Shown piece after piece: positions 45,086-53,163 of a stretch of 64,000 nucleotides of DNA. Position numbers and translations under genes: made by a program. The notes beneath the pieces are model-generated. The model searched no databases. It was not told the DNA's origin and was given only the letters and a program-made list of their open reading frames with translations. How positions within the stretch are numbered: the first letter of the stretch is position 1; each line of letters starts with the position of its first letter. The stretch is from Rhodospirillaceae bacterium bin65 (GTDB lineage Bacteria; Pseudomonadota; Alphaproteobacteria; Bin65): positions 43,950 through 107,949 of the forward strand of contig MPMX01000008.1 in the NCBI GenBank assembly GCA_002238725.1, in the 5' to 3' direction.

Positions 45086-45589
45086 CTATGCGTCGGGCGC
45101 GGGCATGATGTGGCCGCAGGATGTGCAGGTGCGGTGCGCCTCGACATCGAAGAAGTTGCTGTAGGCCTTCGAGACCGGATCGAGCGCGTAGTCGACCACG
45201 ACGAATTCTTCCTCGTGCAGGAAGGTGTCGCATTCCGGGCAAAACCACTGGAACCGATCGATCTCGCCGGGCCGGCGCCGGCGTTCCTGGACCAGCAGGA
45301 AGGCGTCGGGCGGGAAGCGCGGCGAGTGCGGGATCAGCGGCGCGGTGTAGACCGCCTCGCCCGCCTTGAGGACCTGGATGTCTTCTTTCCCGTCCGGGTC
45401 GCGGTAATGCAGGTTCATCTCGCCGGAGATCATGTACATGACCTCGGAACTCGGGTTGATGTGAAACTCGCTGCGGTATTCGCGGCCGCGCGCGACGAAC
45501 AGCAGGGTTTCCGGCTCCTGCCAGAGAAGCAATATAGACCCGCGAAGCCCTTGCGGCGACGCGGTTTTCTTTGCCTTAAACCCTAGCAT
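45086..45589 (-). pseudogene. 3-hydroxyanthranilate dioxygenase-like cupin, 5' end replaced by the island
   Basis: The 141 C-terminal residues are a cupin of the 3-hydroxyanthranilate 3,4-dioxygenase family: metal ligands in EFHINPSSEV and PHSPRFPP, and a C-terminal rubredoxin-like Zn site (CPEC and CTSC). The original first codons have been cut off by the integrated element. The present frame from ATG 45589 begins MLGFKAKKTASPQGLRGSI, encoded by the island end, and joins in frame at LLWQEPETLL. An AAGG sequence 8 bases upstream could act as a ribosome site, so a 167-aa hybrid may be made; whether it works is unknown. The true start lies at 58623. Confidence 0.85.
45510..45526. mobile_element. 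attL core
   Basis: The 17-bp core at the junction between the cupin body (left) and the island (right). It falls on the codons for LWQEP plus one base of the cupin. Confidence 0.9.
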
Positions 45590-45627
45590 TTCTGCGGCCT
45601 TGCGACCGACCGCCGCGAAATTGTGTA

Positions 45628-45656
45628 TTGTAAAGTAGGCTATTGAAGCCTATAGT
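45628..45656 (+). promoter_or_regulatory. Integrase promoter with inverted repeat in the spacer
   Basis: TTGTAA (45628-45633), a 17-bp spacer and TATAGT (45651-45656). The spacer and -10 include TAGGCT-ATTGA-AGCCTA (45636-45652), a likely site for a repressor or the integrase itself. Transcription would start about 50 bp before the integrase ATG. Confidence 0.7.
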
Positions 45657-45664
45657 AGCAGGGT

Positions 45665-45691
45665 AAATCCGTGGGCAAATCCGTGGGCAAG
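45665..45691. repeat. Arm-type integrase site candidate, left
   Basis: Tandem pair of the 12-mer AAATCCGTGGGC followed by AAG. The 19-bp stretch GGGCAAATCCGTGGGCAAG (45673-45691) recurs exactly at 58463-58481 and with one mismatch, inverted, at 53926-53944, always near an att core. This is the pattern expected for integrase arm-binding sites. Confidence 0.65.
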
Positions 45692-45711
45692 GACCGGAAG
45701 GAAACAAGGGA

Positions 45712-46908
45712 ATGACTGGAAATCTTACAGCGGCAAAGGTGGCCTCGATACGAGAGCCGGGGATGTTTCCCGATGGCGGCGGGCTGTATTTCCGCGTTGC
45801 GAAAGGCGGCTCGATGCAATGGATGCTGCGCGCCACCTTTGGCGGCCGCCGGCGCGAAATGGGACTCGGCGCTTATCCGGCCGTGAGCCTCGCCAAGGCG
45901 CGGGAAAAGCGGTTGGCGATCCTGGCCGCGATTGCGGACGGGCGCGACCCTCTGGCCGAGAAGCGCGAGGCGCAGCGCAAGGCGGACGTGCCGACCTTCC
46001 GCGAGGCGGCGCGGCAGTACCATGCGGCCAACCTGCCGCGCTGGTCCGCGAAGCATGGCAAGCAATGGATCGAGACTCTGGAAAAATACGCCGGGCCGGT
46101 GATCGGCGACCGGCCTGTCAACGAGATCGGCCGCGGCGACGTGCTGGATATTCTGGCGCCGATATGGACGGAGAAGCCCGCGCAGGCCCGCAAGGTCCGC
46201 GCGAGCATCAAGGCCGTGTTCGGTTGGGCGGACGCGCACGGCCACATCGGGGAGAACGCCCCGAACCCGGCCGGCGAAAAGGCTGACGGCGCGTTGCGGA
46301 AAATGCCCGCGGTTGCGGCGCACATGAAGGCACTGCCCTATCGCGACGTTCCCGACGCGCTGGACCGGATCGAGGCGTCGAAAGCCTGGCCCATGACCAA
46401 GGCGTGTCTCCGCTTCATCGTGCTGACCGCCGTTCGGGGCGGCGAGGCCCGCGGCGCGACGTGGGATGAGATCGACCTGGACGCGGCGACCTGGACGATA
46501 CCGGCGGCGCGCATGAAGGCGCGGCGCGATCATCGCGTGCCGCTGTCGCCGGCGGCGCTGGCCGTGCTGGAAGGCTGCAAGGCGTTCCGCGGCGGGAAGG
46601 GCAGCGGTCTGGTGTTCCCGTCCAGTCGCGCCGCGAGGATCGGCGACAGCACGTTGCAGAAGTTGCTGCGCACGAACCGGATTGACTGCGTTCCCCACGG
46701 CTTCCGGTCCAGCTTCCGGGATTGGTGCGGCGAGACCGGGAAACCGTGGGACGTTGCCGAGGCCGCATTGGCGCACACGGTCCAGAACAGCACCGCGGCG
46801 GCCTACTACCGAACCGACCTGTTAGAGCGGCGCCGGGCCGTGATGGCCGATTGGGCGCGGTTCCTCGACGGCGAGGCCGGCGCGAAAGTGGTGCGGCTTC
46901 ATGGCTAA
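45712..46908 (+). CDS. P4-type tyrosine integrase
   Basis: Site-specific recombinase, 398 aa. An N-terminal DUF4102-type arm-binding domain (DGGGLYFRVAKGGSMQWMLR, MGLGAYPAVSLAKARE) is followed by a core-binding region and the catalytic domain. Catalytic residues are visible: Arg in TAVRGGEARG, HGFR in VPHGFRSSFRDW, His in ALAHTV and the Tyr nucleophile in AAYYRTD. It lies 186 bp inside the left end, reading inward, and should have inserted the island into the cupin gene. Confidence 0.96.
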   Translation: MTGNLTAAKVASIREPGMFPDGGGLYFRVAKGGSMQWMLRATFGGRRREMGLGAYPAVSLAKAREKRLAILAAIADGRDPLAEKREAQRKADVPTFREAARQYHAANLPRWSAKHGKQWIETLEKYAGPVIGDRPVNEIGRGDVLDILAPIWTEKPAQARKVRASIKAVFGWADAHGHIGENAPNPAGEKADGALRKMPAVAAHMKALPYRDVPDALDRIEASKAWPMTKACLRFIVLTAVRGGEARGATWDEIDLDAATWTIPAARMKARRDHRVPLSPAALAVLEGCKAFRGGKGSGLVFPSSRAARIGDSTLQKLLRTNRIDCVPHGFRSSFRDWCGETGKPWDVAEAALAHTVQNSTAAAYYRTDLLERRRAVMADWARFLDGEAGAKVVRLHG

Positions 46909-47521
46909 GGTTGAAGGATACGACGGGGCTGTTCTGTTAGCCCGGTCGATTGCCTTTTCTTGCCTGGTCTACGATGCCGGGCGGGCCGGGCGGTCTTTGG
47001 GCGATTTTATAGTGGATCGCTTTCGCATGACATTTGAGGGCGAACGGGATGAGGAATCGCCGGCTTGGCGTTTGGCGTTCCTGCAAAAAATGGTCGCCTT
47101 GGCGTCCGAAGATGCGGCGGCGTGGGACGCGCTGAAACAGATCGCGAAGCACTATACCGCACGCAACAAAGAGCGGCCCGACATACTGTTTGACTGGATG
47201 GCCGAGGACGTGCGCCGGCCGGGCCGGGGCGCGAGGCGCGCCGCCTGGCGGGACGCAGTAATCGCGATGGCCGTGGGTTTGCTCGTCGCGATGCAGGACG
47301 ACATGTTTGCGACACGAAACGATGCCACGGACGAACGTTCGGCTTGCGATGCCGTGGCGCATGGTTTCAGCGCGGAGGGGATCATTCTCACCTACGATAA
47401 CGCTAAGAGAATTTGGCTACAGCGGCACGAAAGCGTGATACCTGGCCTTGGTGAGGTTTGCGACCGGATGGCAGGTCTTGGGCGGTTGGCAGCGCCGCCG
47501 GTGGCCGCGAGAGGATTTTAG
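46901..47521 (+). CDS. Hypothetical island protein
   Basis: A 206-aa protein whose start overlaps the integrase end by 8 bases, suggesting it is co-translated. It is mostly helical with no membrane segment except a weak hydrophobic patch, VIAMAVGLLVAM near residue 125. I recognise no family. Position directly after the integrase hints at a role in recombination or its control. Confidence 0.6.
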   Translation: MAKVEGYDGAVLLARSIAFSCLVYDAGRAGRSLGDFIVDRFRMTFEGERDEESPAWRLAFLQKMVALASEDAAAWDALKQIAKHYTARNKERPDILFDWMAEDVRRPGRGARRAAWRDAVIAMAVGLLVAMQDDMFATRNDATDERSACDAVAHGFSAEGIILTYDNAKRIWLQRHESVIPGLGEVCDRMAGLGRLAAPPVAARGF

Positions 47522-47598
47522 GCGAACAGTATCTCACGACAAGCGCGCCCCGGCGCGCCTATAGGCGACCCCTTGCACTAGCAAAGGGAACGCCTGTC

Positions 47599-47820
47599 AT
47601 GTCCGATTTTGCGAATGATCGAATGGTGCCGATCCGGCGGGTTGCAGAACTGACCGGACTGCACCGAACCACGATTTACCGGCTTATCAAGAAGGGCAAG
47701 TTTCCGCCGCCGTACAAGGTCGGCGAGCGGGCCAGCCGGTGGCCGGAGAACGTAATCCGGGAATGGGTGCGCGGGCGCCCGCAAGGGACGTTTGAAATCG
47801 GCCATGGCCCGGTGGCCTGA
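47599..47820 (+). CDS. AlpA-family transcriptional regulator / excisionase-like
   Basis: A 73-aa protein with the AlpA HTH: MVPIRRVAELTGLHRTTIYRLIKKG (residues 9-33), then KFPPPYKVGERASRWPE and an acidic-basic tail. AlpA proteins control P4-type integrases and often promote excision. ATG 47599 is preferred over the upstream ATG at 47458, which lies in the preceding gene. A GC-rich hairpin, GCGCGCC / GGCGCGC (47543-47558), lies upstream. Confidence 0.88.
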   Translation: MSDFANDRMVPIRRVAELTGLHRTTIYRLIKKGKFPPPYKVGERASRWPENVIREWVRGRPQGTFEIGHGPVA

Positions 47821-47824
47821 CGCC

Positions 47825-48285
47825 ATGACGGACGAAACCAGCAAGCCGGCCGCAGCGCCGGACGAACCCCGCGACCCGGACGGCGGGCCGGCGGGTTACA
47901 CGGAACAGGAGATCGCCGATTGGGCGCGCGACAACATCGGCCGGCCGCGGACGCCCTGGCTTCCGCCCTCCCTTTCCCAACCGCTGGCGGGAGGCCGCGG
48001 CCCCCCGGGCTTCCGCCTTCCCGGGCCGAGCGGCTGGCGGGGGCCGGGGCCGCGCCGGCCGGCAGCGACCGGATTGCGGCCATGGCGGCGGCGGATCGCG
48101 CCGGCCTTGAGCGCGTCGCCCTCGATGCCCTGGCGGCGGCGCCGGCGGAGATCGCGCGGGCGAAGCGCGACAACGCCGGCGACCCGCTGGCGTCCTGGGC
48201 CGATTGGCGGCGGCGCCTCGATCCGCTTCAGCGCGACGCCCTACAGTTCTACCATGCCCGGCTGGTCGGGGAGTCTCCCGCATGA
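47825..48285 (+). pseudogene. Hypothetical island gene frameshifted by a duplication
   Basis: The first part reads MTDETSKPAAAPDEP through YTEQEIADWARDNIG; the likely C-terminal part, in another frame, reads AADRAGLERVALDALAAAP through LQFYHARLVGESPA and stops at 48285. Between them a diverged 50-bp tandem duplication (47960-48009 and 48010-48059) shifts the frame by exactly the amount that separates the two parts, and both copies encode a related peptide (LPPSLSQPLAG and LPPSRAERLAG). If not a pseudogene, the C-terminal part could start at ATG 48082. Function unknown. Confidence 0.5.
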
Positions 48286-48524
48286 CCGGTGCCGGCCCGG
48301 CCTCGATCCGCAGCGCGGCGAACGCCGTTCGCGGCGGACCCGTCGCCGGCCCGGCCCGTTCTGCCGGTCCCGCCTGCCGGAAATCGCCGGCCCTGCGGCC
48401 GGGGGAGCGGGCAGGAGCGGCCGGAAGGGGGTCGCGACGGGGGTTCACCCTTGGCGAGGCCGACTCGGCCGCCCCTGCCTCACCGCAGCGCGCCAGCGGT
48501 AGCAATCGCGGCGACCGGACATGA
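48282..48524 (+). CDS. Small Arg/Ala/Gly-rich island ORF
   Basis: An 80-aa frame from ATG 48282. Its start overlaps the stop of the preceding frame and its stop overlaps the next start, both as ATGA, so it fits the translational chain of the island. The composition (Arg, Ala, Gly, Ser) is also what random GC-rich DNA gives, and I see no domain. Confidence 0.35.
   Translation: MTGAGPASIRSAANAVRGGPVAGPARSAGPACRKSPALRPGERAGAAGRGSRRGFTLGEADSAAPASPQRASGSNRGDRT
48318..48332. repeat. 15-bp palindrome GCGAACGCCGTTCGC, first of four
   Basis: A perfect palindrome around a central base. Exact copies lie at 54510-54524, 54889-54903 and 58483-58497, all within the island, and a variant at about 53911-53925. 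I found none outside it. The GAAC-N3-GTTC core suggests a site for an island repressor or partition protein. Confidence 0.6.
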
Positions 48525-48913
48525 CGGACGGCCGCGACAAGGACGGCGGCAAGGTGCCGGGCCGCCGCTACATGCAAAACGATTGGACGCTGAATTGGGG
48601 CGGCGCGCCTGAAGGTCGGCGGCCGTTCTTCCGGGTTGTGTTCGGCGAACCGCAGGACGGCGGCAGATGGCACGACTTCCCCGGCCTCGCCTGTTGCGAT
48701 TGGGGGCCGGGAACCGGGGCGCCGGAACTCGACGGCGACGAACCGACCCGCCGGAAGGCTATCGCCGCGAAATGCTGGTCGATCATCGACACGGATTCGG
48801 AGATCGCCCTGGACATGGTGCAGGCGGCGCTCCGGTCCCTCGACCTTGAGCTTGTGCGGACGGCGCGAATTGCGCGCCGCGACGATCCCGACGAACGGGA
48901 CGAAAACGCATGA
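48521..48913 (+). CDS. Hypothetical island protein
   Basis: A 130-aa protein beginning MTDGRDKDGGKVPGRRYMQN. Conserved-looking features are WTLNWGGAPEGRRPFFRVVFG, a Cys pair in LACCDWGPG and a helical C-terminus that ends in acidic and basic residues. No family recognised. It overlaps the helicase gene start by 4 bases, suggesting an accessory role in replication. Confidence 0.6.
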   Translation: MTDGRDKDGGKVPGRRYMQNDWTLNWGGAPEGRRPFFRVVFGEPQDGGRWHDFPGLACCDWGPGTGAPELDGDEPTRRKAIAAKCWSIIDTDSEIALDMVQAALRSLDLELVRTARIARRDDPDERDENA

Positions 48914-50313
48914 CGGACGAATACGACGATCCCGAAAAACTGGTCGCGGATGTTCTCAAAAGCGCGCGACCGGCGCCGCGCGATCCGGGCGCCGACGATC
49001 CCGACGATCCCGACGCTCCGGGCGCCGACGCGCTGGCGGCGCTGCGCGACCTGGACGCGGACCATGCGGAGCGCGGCACCCGACCGGCGGCGGCGGAATG
49101 GGCGGCGCGCGCCGGCGCGGTCCTGGCCGCGCTCCGGCCCGCCCTGGCGGCCGATCCGGTTCACCAGATGGGCGAACGGCTGGCGCAACGCCTGTTAGGC
49201 GAGCGCGACCCTAACAAGGCTATAGATGAATGGGTGAGCGATCCGGAGAACCGGAAGGCGGCGCCGGCGTTGCTGGCGCGCGCCGCAGTGGAATGGCGGC
49301 GCGGCACCGTTGCCACGATTACCGACAAGCGCCGGCTGCCGCTGCTGACCGTGAGCGGGCGGCCCGATAGCGCCGTCCTGTTGCGCGGCGATGTTGCGCT
49401 GCTGTCCGGCGACGGCGGCAGGGGCAAGAGTACGCTTGTCAACGAGATCGCGCTGGCGGTCGCCGGCGGCCGGCCGGTGCGCGGCGTGCTGGACGTGCGC
49501 GGCAACGAGATCGAGCAAACGCTGGACGGCCCCGAAATCAAGCCGGCCGTCCCCGCCCGCGTGCTGTGGCTGGCCTATGAGGAAGGGCGGGACTGGATCA
49601 AGGACCGCCTTGAAGTCCTGGCGCAGAACCGACCGGGCGGCCTCACGGTCATGAACAATGTCGAGATTGTGGACCCGGACGGCGCGGCGCTGTTCGGGCC
49701 GCCCGCCGGCGCCAGTCGATCCGCGCGCGGCGCGCCCCTCGAAGGATGGTCTTATTTCGAAAGGGACGTGGCCGAGGTGAAGCCGGAATTGATCGTCATC
49801 GACACGGCGAGCGAAGCCTATGTCGGGGACGTGAGCGACCCGGCGGCGGTGTCGGACTTTGTGCGCGCCTTGCGGCGCCTGGCGCGGCAGGCGGATGCCG
49901 GCGTGCTGATCGTCACGCACTCGAACAAACCGCCGGGCGCCCATGGCAAGCGCGACGCGCTCGACGCCGGCCACGTCGCCGGCGCGCAAGCCTGGTCGCA
50001 GAAAGCGCGCGGCGTGATGGTGCTGGACTATCTGCAAGGCGGCGGTGCGGACGAAGCGGGCCGGCGCCAGTTGACCATCACGAAGGCGAACCGCGGGCAG
50101 GCGTTCATTGCCATAGCCCTGGAACCGTGCCGGCCGGTGAAGGGCAGCGGCACCATCTACGGAATGGAGGGCGCGCCCGGCGCGACGTGGCAGACCGTCG
50201 CCGAATTGAAGGCGAAGGCCGGGAAGGCGAAGGCGAACGGCGCGGATGAGGCGAACGGCGCCGGCGGCCGAGTCGACCAGGCGGCAATGGCGCTTGGAGA
50301 CTCCGACCTGTGA
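48910..50313 (+). CDS. RepA-like hexameric helicase / AAA_25 ATPase
   Basis: A 467-aa RecA-fold ATPase. Walker A is LLSGDGGRGKST (residues 165-175), Walker B is ELIVIDTASE (293-301), followed by GVLIVTHSNKPPGAHGKRDA with the sensor His/Asn, typical of plasmid RepA (RSF1010-type) helicases and related phage proteins. About 120 N-terminal residues are acidic and unassigned. It overlaps its neighbours on both sides by 4 bases. It should unwind the island origin, allowing replication after excision. Confidence 0.85.
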   Translation: MTDEYDDPEKLVADVLKSARPAPRDPGADDPDDPDAPGADALAALRDLDADHAERGTRPAAAEWAARAGAVLAALRPALAADPVHQMGERLAQRLLGERDPNKAIDEWVSDPENRKAAPALLARAAVEWRRGTVATITDKRRLPLLTVSGRPDSAVLLRGDVALLSGDGGRGKSTLVNEIALAVAGGRPVRGVLDVRGNEIEQTLDGPEIKPAVPARVLWLAYEEGRDWIKDRLEVLAQNRPGGLTVMNNVEIVDPDGAALFGPPAGASRSARGAPLEGWSYFERDVAEVKPELIVIDTASEAYVGDVSDPAAVSDFVRALRRLARQADAGVLIVTHSNKPPGAHGKRDALDAGHVAGAQAWSQKARGVMVLDYLQGGGADEAGRRQLTITKANRGQAFIAIALEPCRPVKGSGTIYGMEGAPGATWQTVAELKAKAGKAKANGADEANGAGGRVDQAAMALGDSDL

Positions 50314-51716
50314 CGGCCGCTCCGGCGCAAGGCAGGAACCTGGCCGATTGGGTCCGCGAGGCGGAGACCGCCGCCGACGCGCTTGAGGCCGCCTCCCGGT
50401 ATAGCTGGCGGCGCGACCGGGGCGAGGATTGCCCGCCCGACAGGATTGCGACGCCGGCGGCCCTGGCGCGATGGCTGGCCGGCGGCGACGCCGGGCGCAA
50501 GCTGGAGCCGGCCGCCGAAACCCTGTATTGGGCCGGGTATTCCGGCGAGCTGCTAACCGACTTCATGGCCGCGGCGGCGAAATTGGCGCCGGTACAGTTC
50601 GGCGCGCACGCCCGGCAGATGTTCGAGGCGATGCAACGGGATTGGCAAGTCCTATGGAAGGCCGGCAAAAATAGGCCGTCGCCTTTGGTCGCGCTTGTCG
50701 AAGTCTGGCAGCAGGACCAGGCGCGGCCGGTGGCCTACGATGACGGCGCGGAGCGCGACCGCATCCTGCCGACCCGGCTTGCCATGATCGACCCCGCCGA
50801 CCCGCGCGCCGGCAAACTGTTCCTGCCGGCCGGCCGGCCCGGCCCGAAAGACGAGGGCGGGCGGCAGCTTGTGTTGATGGGTTTCGAGAAGCCCCGGAAA
50901 ACCGCGGCCCTGCCGCTGGCGCTCTACCACTTGGGAATCGGCGACCGGGCCGCCGGCGCGCGGGGAGTCGGCGCGCCGCTGGCGCTGCGGATGTTTGTCG
51001 AGATCGTCCTGGCGGTCGGCTACGACGACCGCTTGCCGGGCGACAGGGTGCGGGTGAGCGCCACGACGCGGGACCTGATGCGCCGGTTCTGGCCGGCGGC
51101 GCGTTGGCTGGACGCGCGGAATTTCGACAGGCTTTTGGCCGCCGCGCTGGTCATGGACAGCCCGGATGTCCGCGTGCCGGTCCCGGACCCGGTTGCGAAA
51201 GGCGTCAACCGGATGTGGCGGGTTGTCGGCTTGCAGGGCTACCCGGATCGGTTCGACCCGGACGCCGAATGGAATTTCACCGTTGACCTGCCGGCCGGAG
51301 CCGGGGCCGGCCCCGCCATGCCGGACGCGCTCAACGCTTGGGGCGCGCGCAGCGCGGCGGCCTACAACCTGCTAATCAACCTGGCCTATGAGTGGCACCG
51401 GCCCGGCCGGTTGGTGCGGCCGGTCGGCAAGGGCAAGCGGCGGCACTGGAACCAGGTCCAGGACCCGGGGCGCTATCCCGACTATTCCGACGAGGACCTG
51501 ATCGACCTGTGCTATCCGGTGCGGCCGGAGAATCGCCGGCGGGCGAACGTCCTTGCCGACGCGCAAAAGGCGGTCGAGGGCCTGGCGGCGGCCGGCGGCC
51601 TGCGGATCGAGAGCGGGCGCCGGTCAGTCAACCGGAAACTGTTGCCGGCGAATCCTGGCAGCGTCCTGGCGCCGCCGCCGAAGCTGACACGGGAGAAGAA
51701 GGAGGGCGACGCATGA
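50310..51716 (+). CDS. Possible replication initiator, unknown family
   Basis: A 468-aa protein starting MTAAPAQGRNLADWVREAE. The C-terminal third (AAAYNLLINLAYEWHRPGR, YSDEDLIDLCYPV, KAVEGLAAAGGLRIE) has the spacing of a winged-helix replication initiator, and the gene follows the helicase with a 4-base overlap and precedes an iteron region. In RSF1010 the helicase RepA is paired with the iteron-binding RepC, so an initiator is a reasonable inference, but I see no diagnostic motif. Confidence 0.55.
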   Translation: MTAAPAQGRNLADWVREAETAADALEAASRYSWRRDRGEDCPPDRIATPAALARWLAGGDAGRKLEPAAETLYWAGYSGELLTDFMAAAAKLAPVQFGAHARQMFEAMQRDWQVLWKAGKNRPSPLVALVEVWQQDQARPVAYDDGAERDRILPTRLAMIDPADPRAGKLFLPAGRPGPKDEGGRQLVLMGFEKPRKTAALPLALYHLGIGDRAAGARGVGAPLALRMFVEIVLAVGYDDRLPGDRVRVSATTRDLMRRFWPAARWLDARNFDRLLAAALVMDSPDVRVPVPDPVAKGVNRMWRVVGLQGYPDRFDPDAEWNFTVDLPAGAGAGPAMPDALNAWGARSAAAYNLLINLAYEWHRPGRLVRPVGKGKRRHWNQVQDPGRYPDYSDEDLIDLCYPVRPENRRRANVLADAQKAVEGLAAAGGLRIESGRRSVNRKLLPANPGSVLAPPPKLTREKKEGDA

Positions 51717-51994
51717 CGCAAGGGACACCGCGCCGGCGGATTGCCGCGATGTACGAAGGATTCCGCAATTCGGTCTACAAGGGACCGCTGCCGCGCGACC
51801 AGGCGACGGAGGTGCGCCGGGCATTTTTCGCCGGCGCCGCGTCGCTGTACGCGATCATGATGAAGGAAACCGACGACGGCGAGGAAGAGCCGACGACCGC
51901 GAACCTGCGCACGATGGCGGAGATTGACGCCGAGTTGCGCGAATGGGGCGAAGGGTTCGATGCCGAGTTTATGCCTACGGCGGGAACGGCCTAA
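51713..51994 (+). CDS. Small hypothetical island protein
   Basis: A 93-aa protein from ATG 51713, overlapping the preceding stop by 4 bases. It begins MTQGTPRRRIAAMYEGFRNS and contains LPRDQATEVRRAFFAGAASL, a pattern I recall from small uncharacterised phage and island proteins. It is the last gene before a 1.2-kb noncoding region. Confidence 0.65.
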   Translation: MTQGTPRRRIAAMYEGFRNSVYKGPLPRDQATEVRRAFFAGAASLYAIMMKETDDGEEEPTTANLRTMAEIDAELREWGEGFDAEFMPTAGTA

Positions 51995-52348
51995 GCGGCT
52001 TTTCGCCGGTATTCCCGGATTGCATGGCTGGCGGCCTCGATCGCGCTTCAGGTCGGCCCCGCGGAGCTGCGATCGCGCCCGATCGGACCAGCTCGGATCC
52101 AGCTTTAGCCCTATCCGGCAGGCATATCGTCCCAAGCCCTGCGTTGAGCGCATACCGGCGGTTTTCCGAAATTGCCCGGTTTTGGGCCGGTTCTTTCCAT
52201 AATCCTGCCCCTGTCGTCGCCGGGAGCGCCGGCGGCAAGGGCAATCCGTCCGTCGCGGCGACCAGGGCGCAGGACAGGCGGGCCGCGCCTGGCGGTTTCC
52301 GCGGGCGCCGGCAGAGTCGACCAGGTGCGCCGCCGGGATCGAGGCCGG

Positions 52349-52373
52349 TTAACGACTTACCGTAAGCCGTTAA
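52349..52373. repeat. 25-bp dyad
   Basis: TTAACG and CGTTAA at the ends with CTTAC / GTAAG inside; only one base pair and the central base break the symmetry. It lies about 350 bp before the iterons and could bind an initiator or repressor. Confidence 0.6.
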
Positions 52374-52716
52374 ACTGACCGGGATGCTTGTCTCCGCCCG
52401 GCCGAGTCGACCAGGCGCGCGCCTCGACACCCGGCGCGGCCTGTGCCGGCGACGTGGCCGGCCTGGCGCTGGCCTCGATCCTGCCGGCCCTGGCGCTCCC
52501 GTCGCCGGCCTCGATCCTGCCGGCCTGGCGGCTGGCCGGGCGGCTTCCGCGACCTGGCGCGCTTGCGGTCCTGCCGCGGCCGGCACCGGCCTCCGCCTGG
52601 CGGCTTCGCGCGCCGGTTTTCGAGGGCCGGGCGAACGGCTTTCCGTGCAGTCCGCCAGACGCGCGCGGGACGGCTTTCGGCGACGGTGCAAACAGGAAAA
52701 CAGCGACCGGGACGGC

Positions 52717-52776
52717 CACGGAAAGCCGTTCCCTGACACGGAAAGCCGTTCCCTGACACGGAAAGCCGTTACATTT
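52717..52776. repeat. Three tandem 20-bp iterons, candidate oriV
   Basis: Unit CACGGAAAGCCGTTCCCTGA: copies one and two are identical (52717-52736 and 52737-52756), copy three (52757-52776) matches 16 of 20. A 14-bp inverted part copy lies at 52634-52647. The RSF1010 origin has three and a half 20-bp iterons next to GC-rich and AT-rich segments, and this island encodes a RepA-like helicase, so an origin is likely. Confidence 0.65.
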
Positions 52777-53163
52777 GGAGCGAAAAACGGCAGAAAACCG
52801 CCATATTTTTCGACCCCTACCCCTACCCCTACCTGTAGGGGGGGAGGGGAGACGGGCCGGGGGGCCGGTCGGGGACCGTCCCCCTGCCCGCTCCCGAATA
52901 AGAAAACGCCACCCGCGCCGCCCGGTTTGCCGTGGCGTGAGATCGCCGACAGGCAGGACAATTGCCCTACCCGAACCCCGGCAAACAGGACAATGCGTCT
53001 ATGCCCTGGCGCGATCCGGCCCGGATGCTGCGCTGTGGCAATTTCAAATGCTGCGCCGGCCGATCCGGTCGGGTAGGATAGAAGGCGGATATTGGCAGAG
53101 GGGCTGCGACCGGCTCCGGCTCCGGCCGGCCGGCGGCCCCGGAGCGGGGGCGAGCGGGGAGCG

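Larger units (their letters stand above)
51995..53163. other. 1.17-kb noncoding region with origin-like signals
   Basis: No convincing gene. From left to right: AT-rich patches near 52150-52200; a 25-bp dyad (52349-52373); two units of the CCTCGATCC minisatellite (about 52475-52550); an inverted half-iteron (52634-52647); three tandem 20-bp iterons (52717-52776); an AT-rich stretch with GCAGAAAACCGCCAT (52789-52803), also present in the att-like ends; CCCCTA triplets with a 7-bp hairpin (52814-52841). A 25-codon frame at 53000 with two Cys pairs is probably chance. Confidence 0.6.

Noticed and set aside
45673..45691. 19-bp repeat GGGCAAATCCGTGGGCAAG as the att core
   Set aside because: It also occurs inverted inside the island and does not restore any gene. 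The 17-bp repeat at 45510 and 58532 restores the cupin in frame, so the 19-mer is better explained as an arm site.
52814..52841. CCCCTA triplets as telomere-like repeat
   Set aside because: Only three copies and internal to an integrated element; more likely part of the origin region or a hairpin.
53000..53077. 25-codon frame with Cys pairs resembling the Com zinc finger
   Set aside because: Too short, spacing of Cys wrong, no ribosome site.
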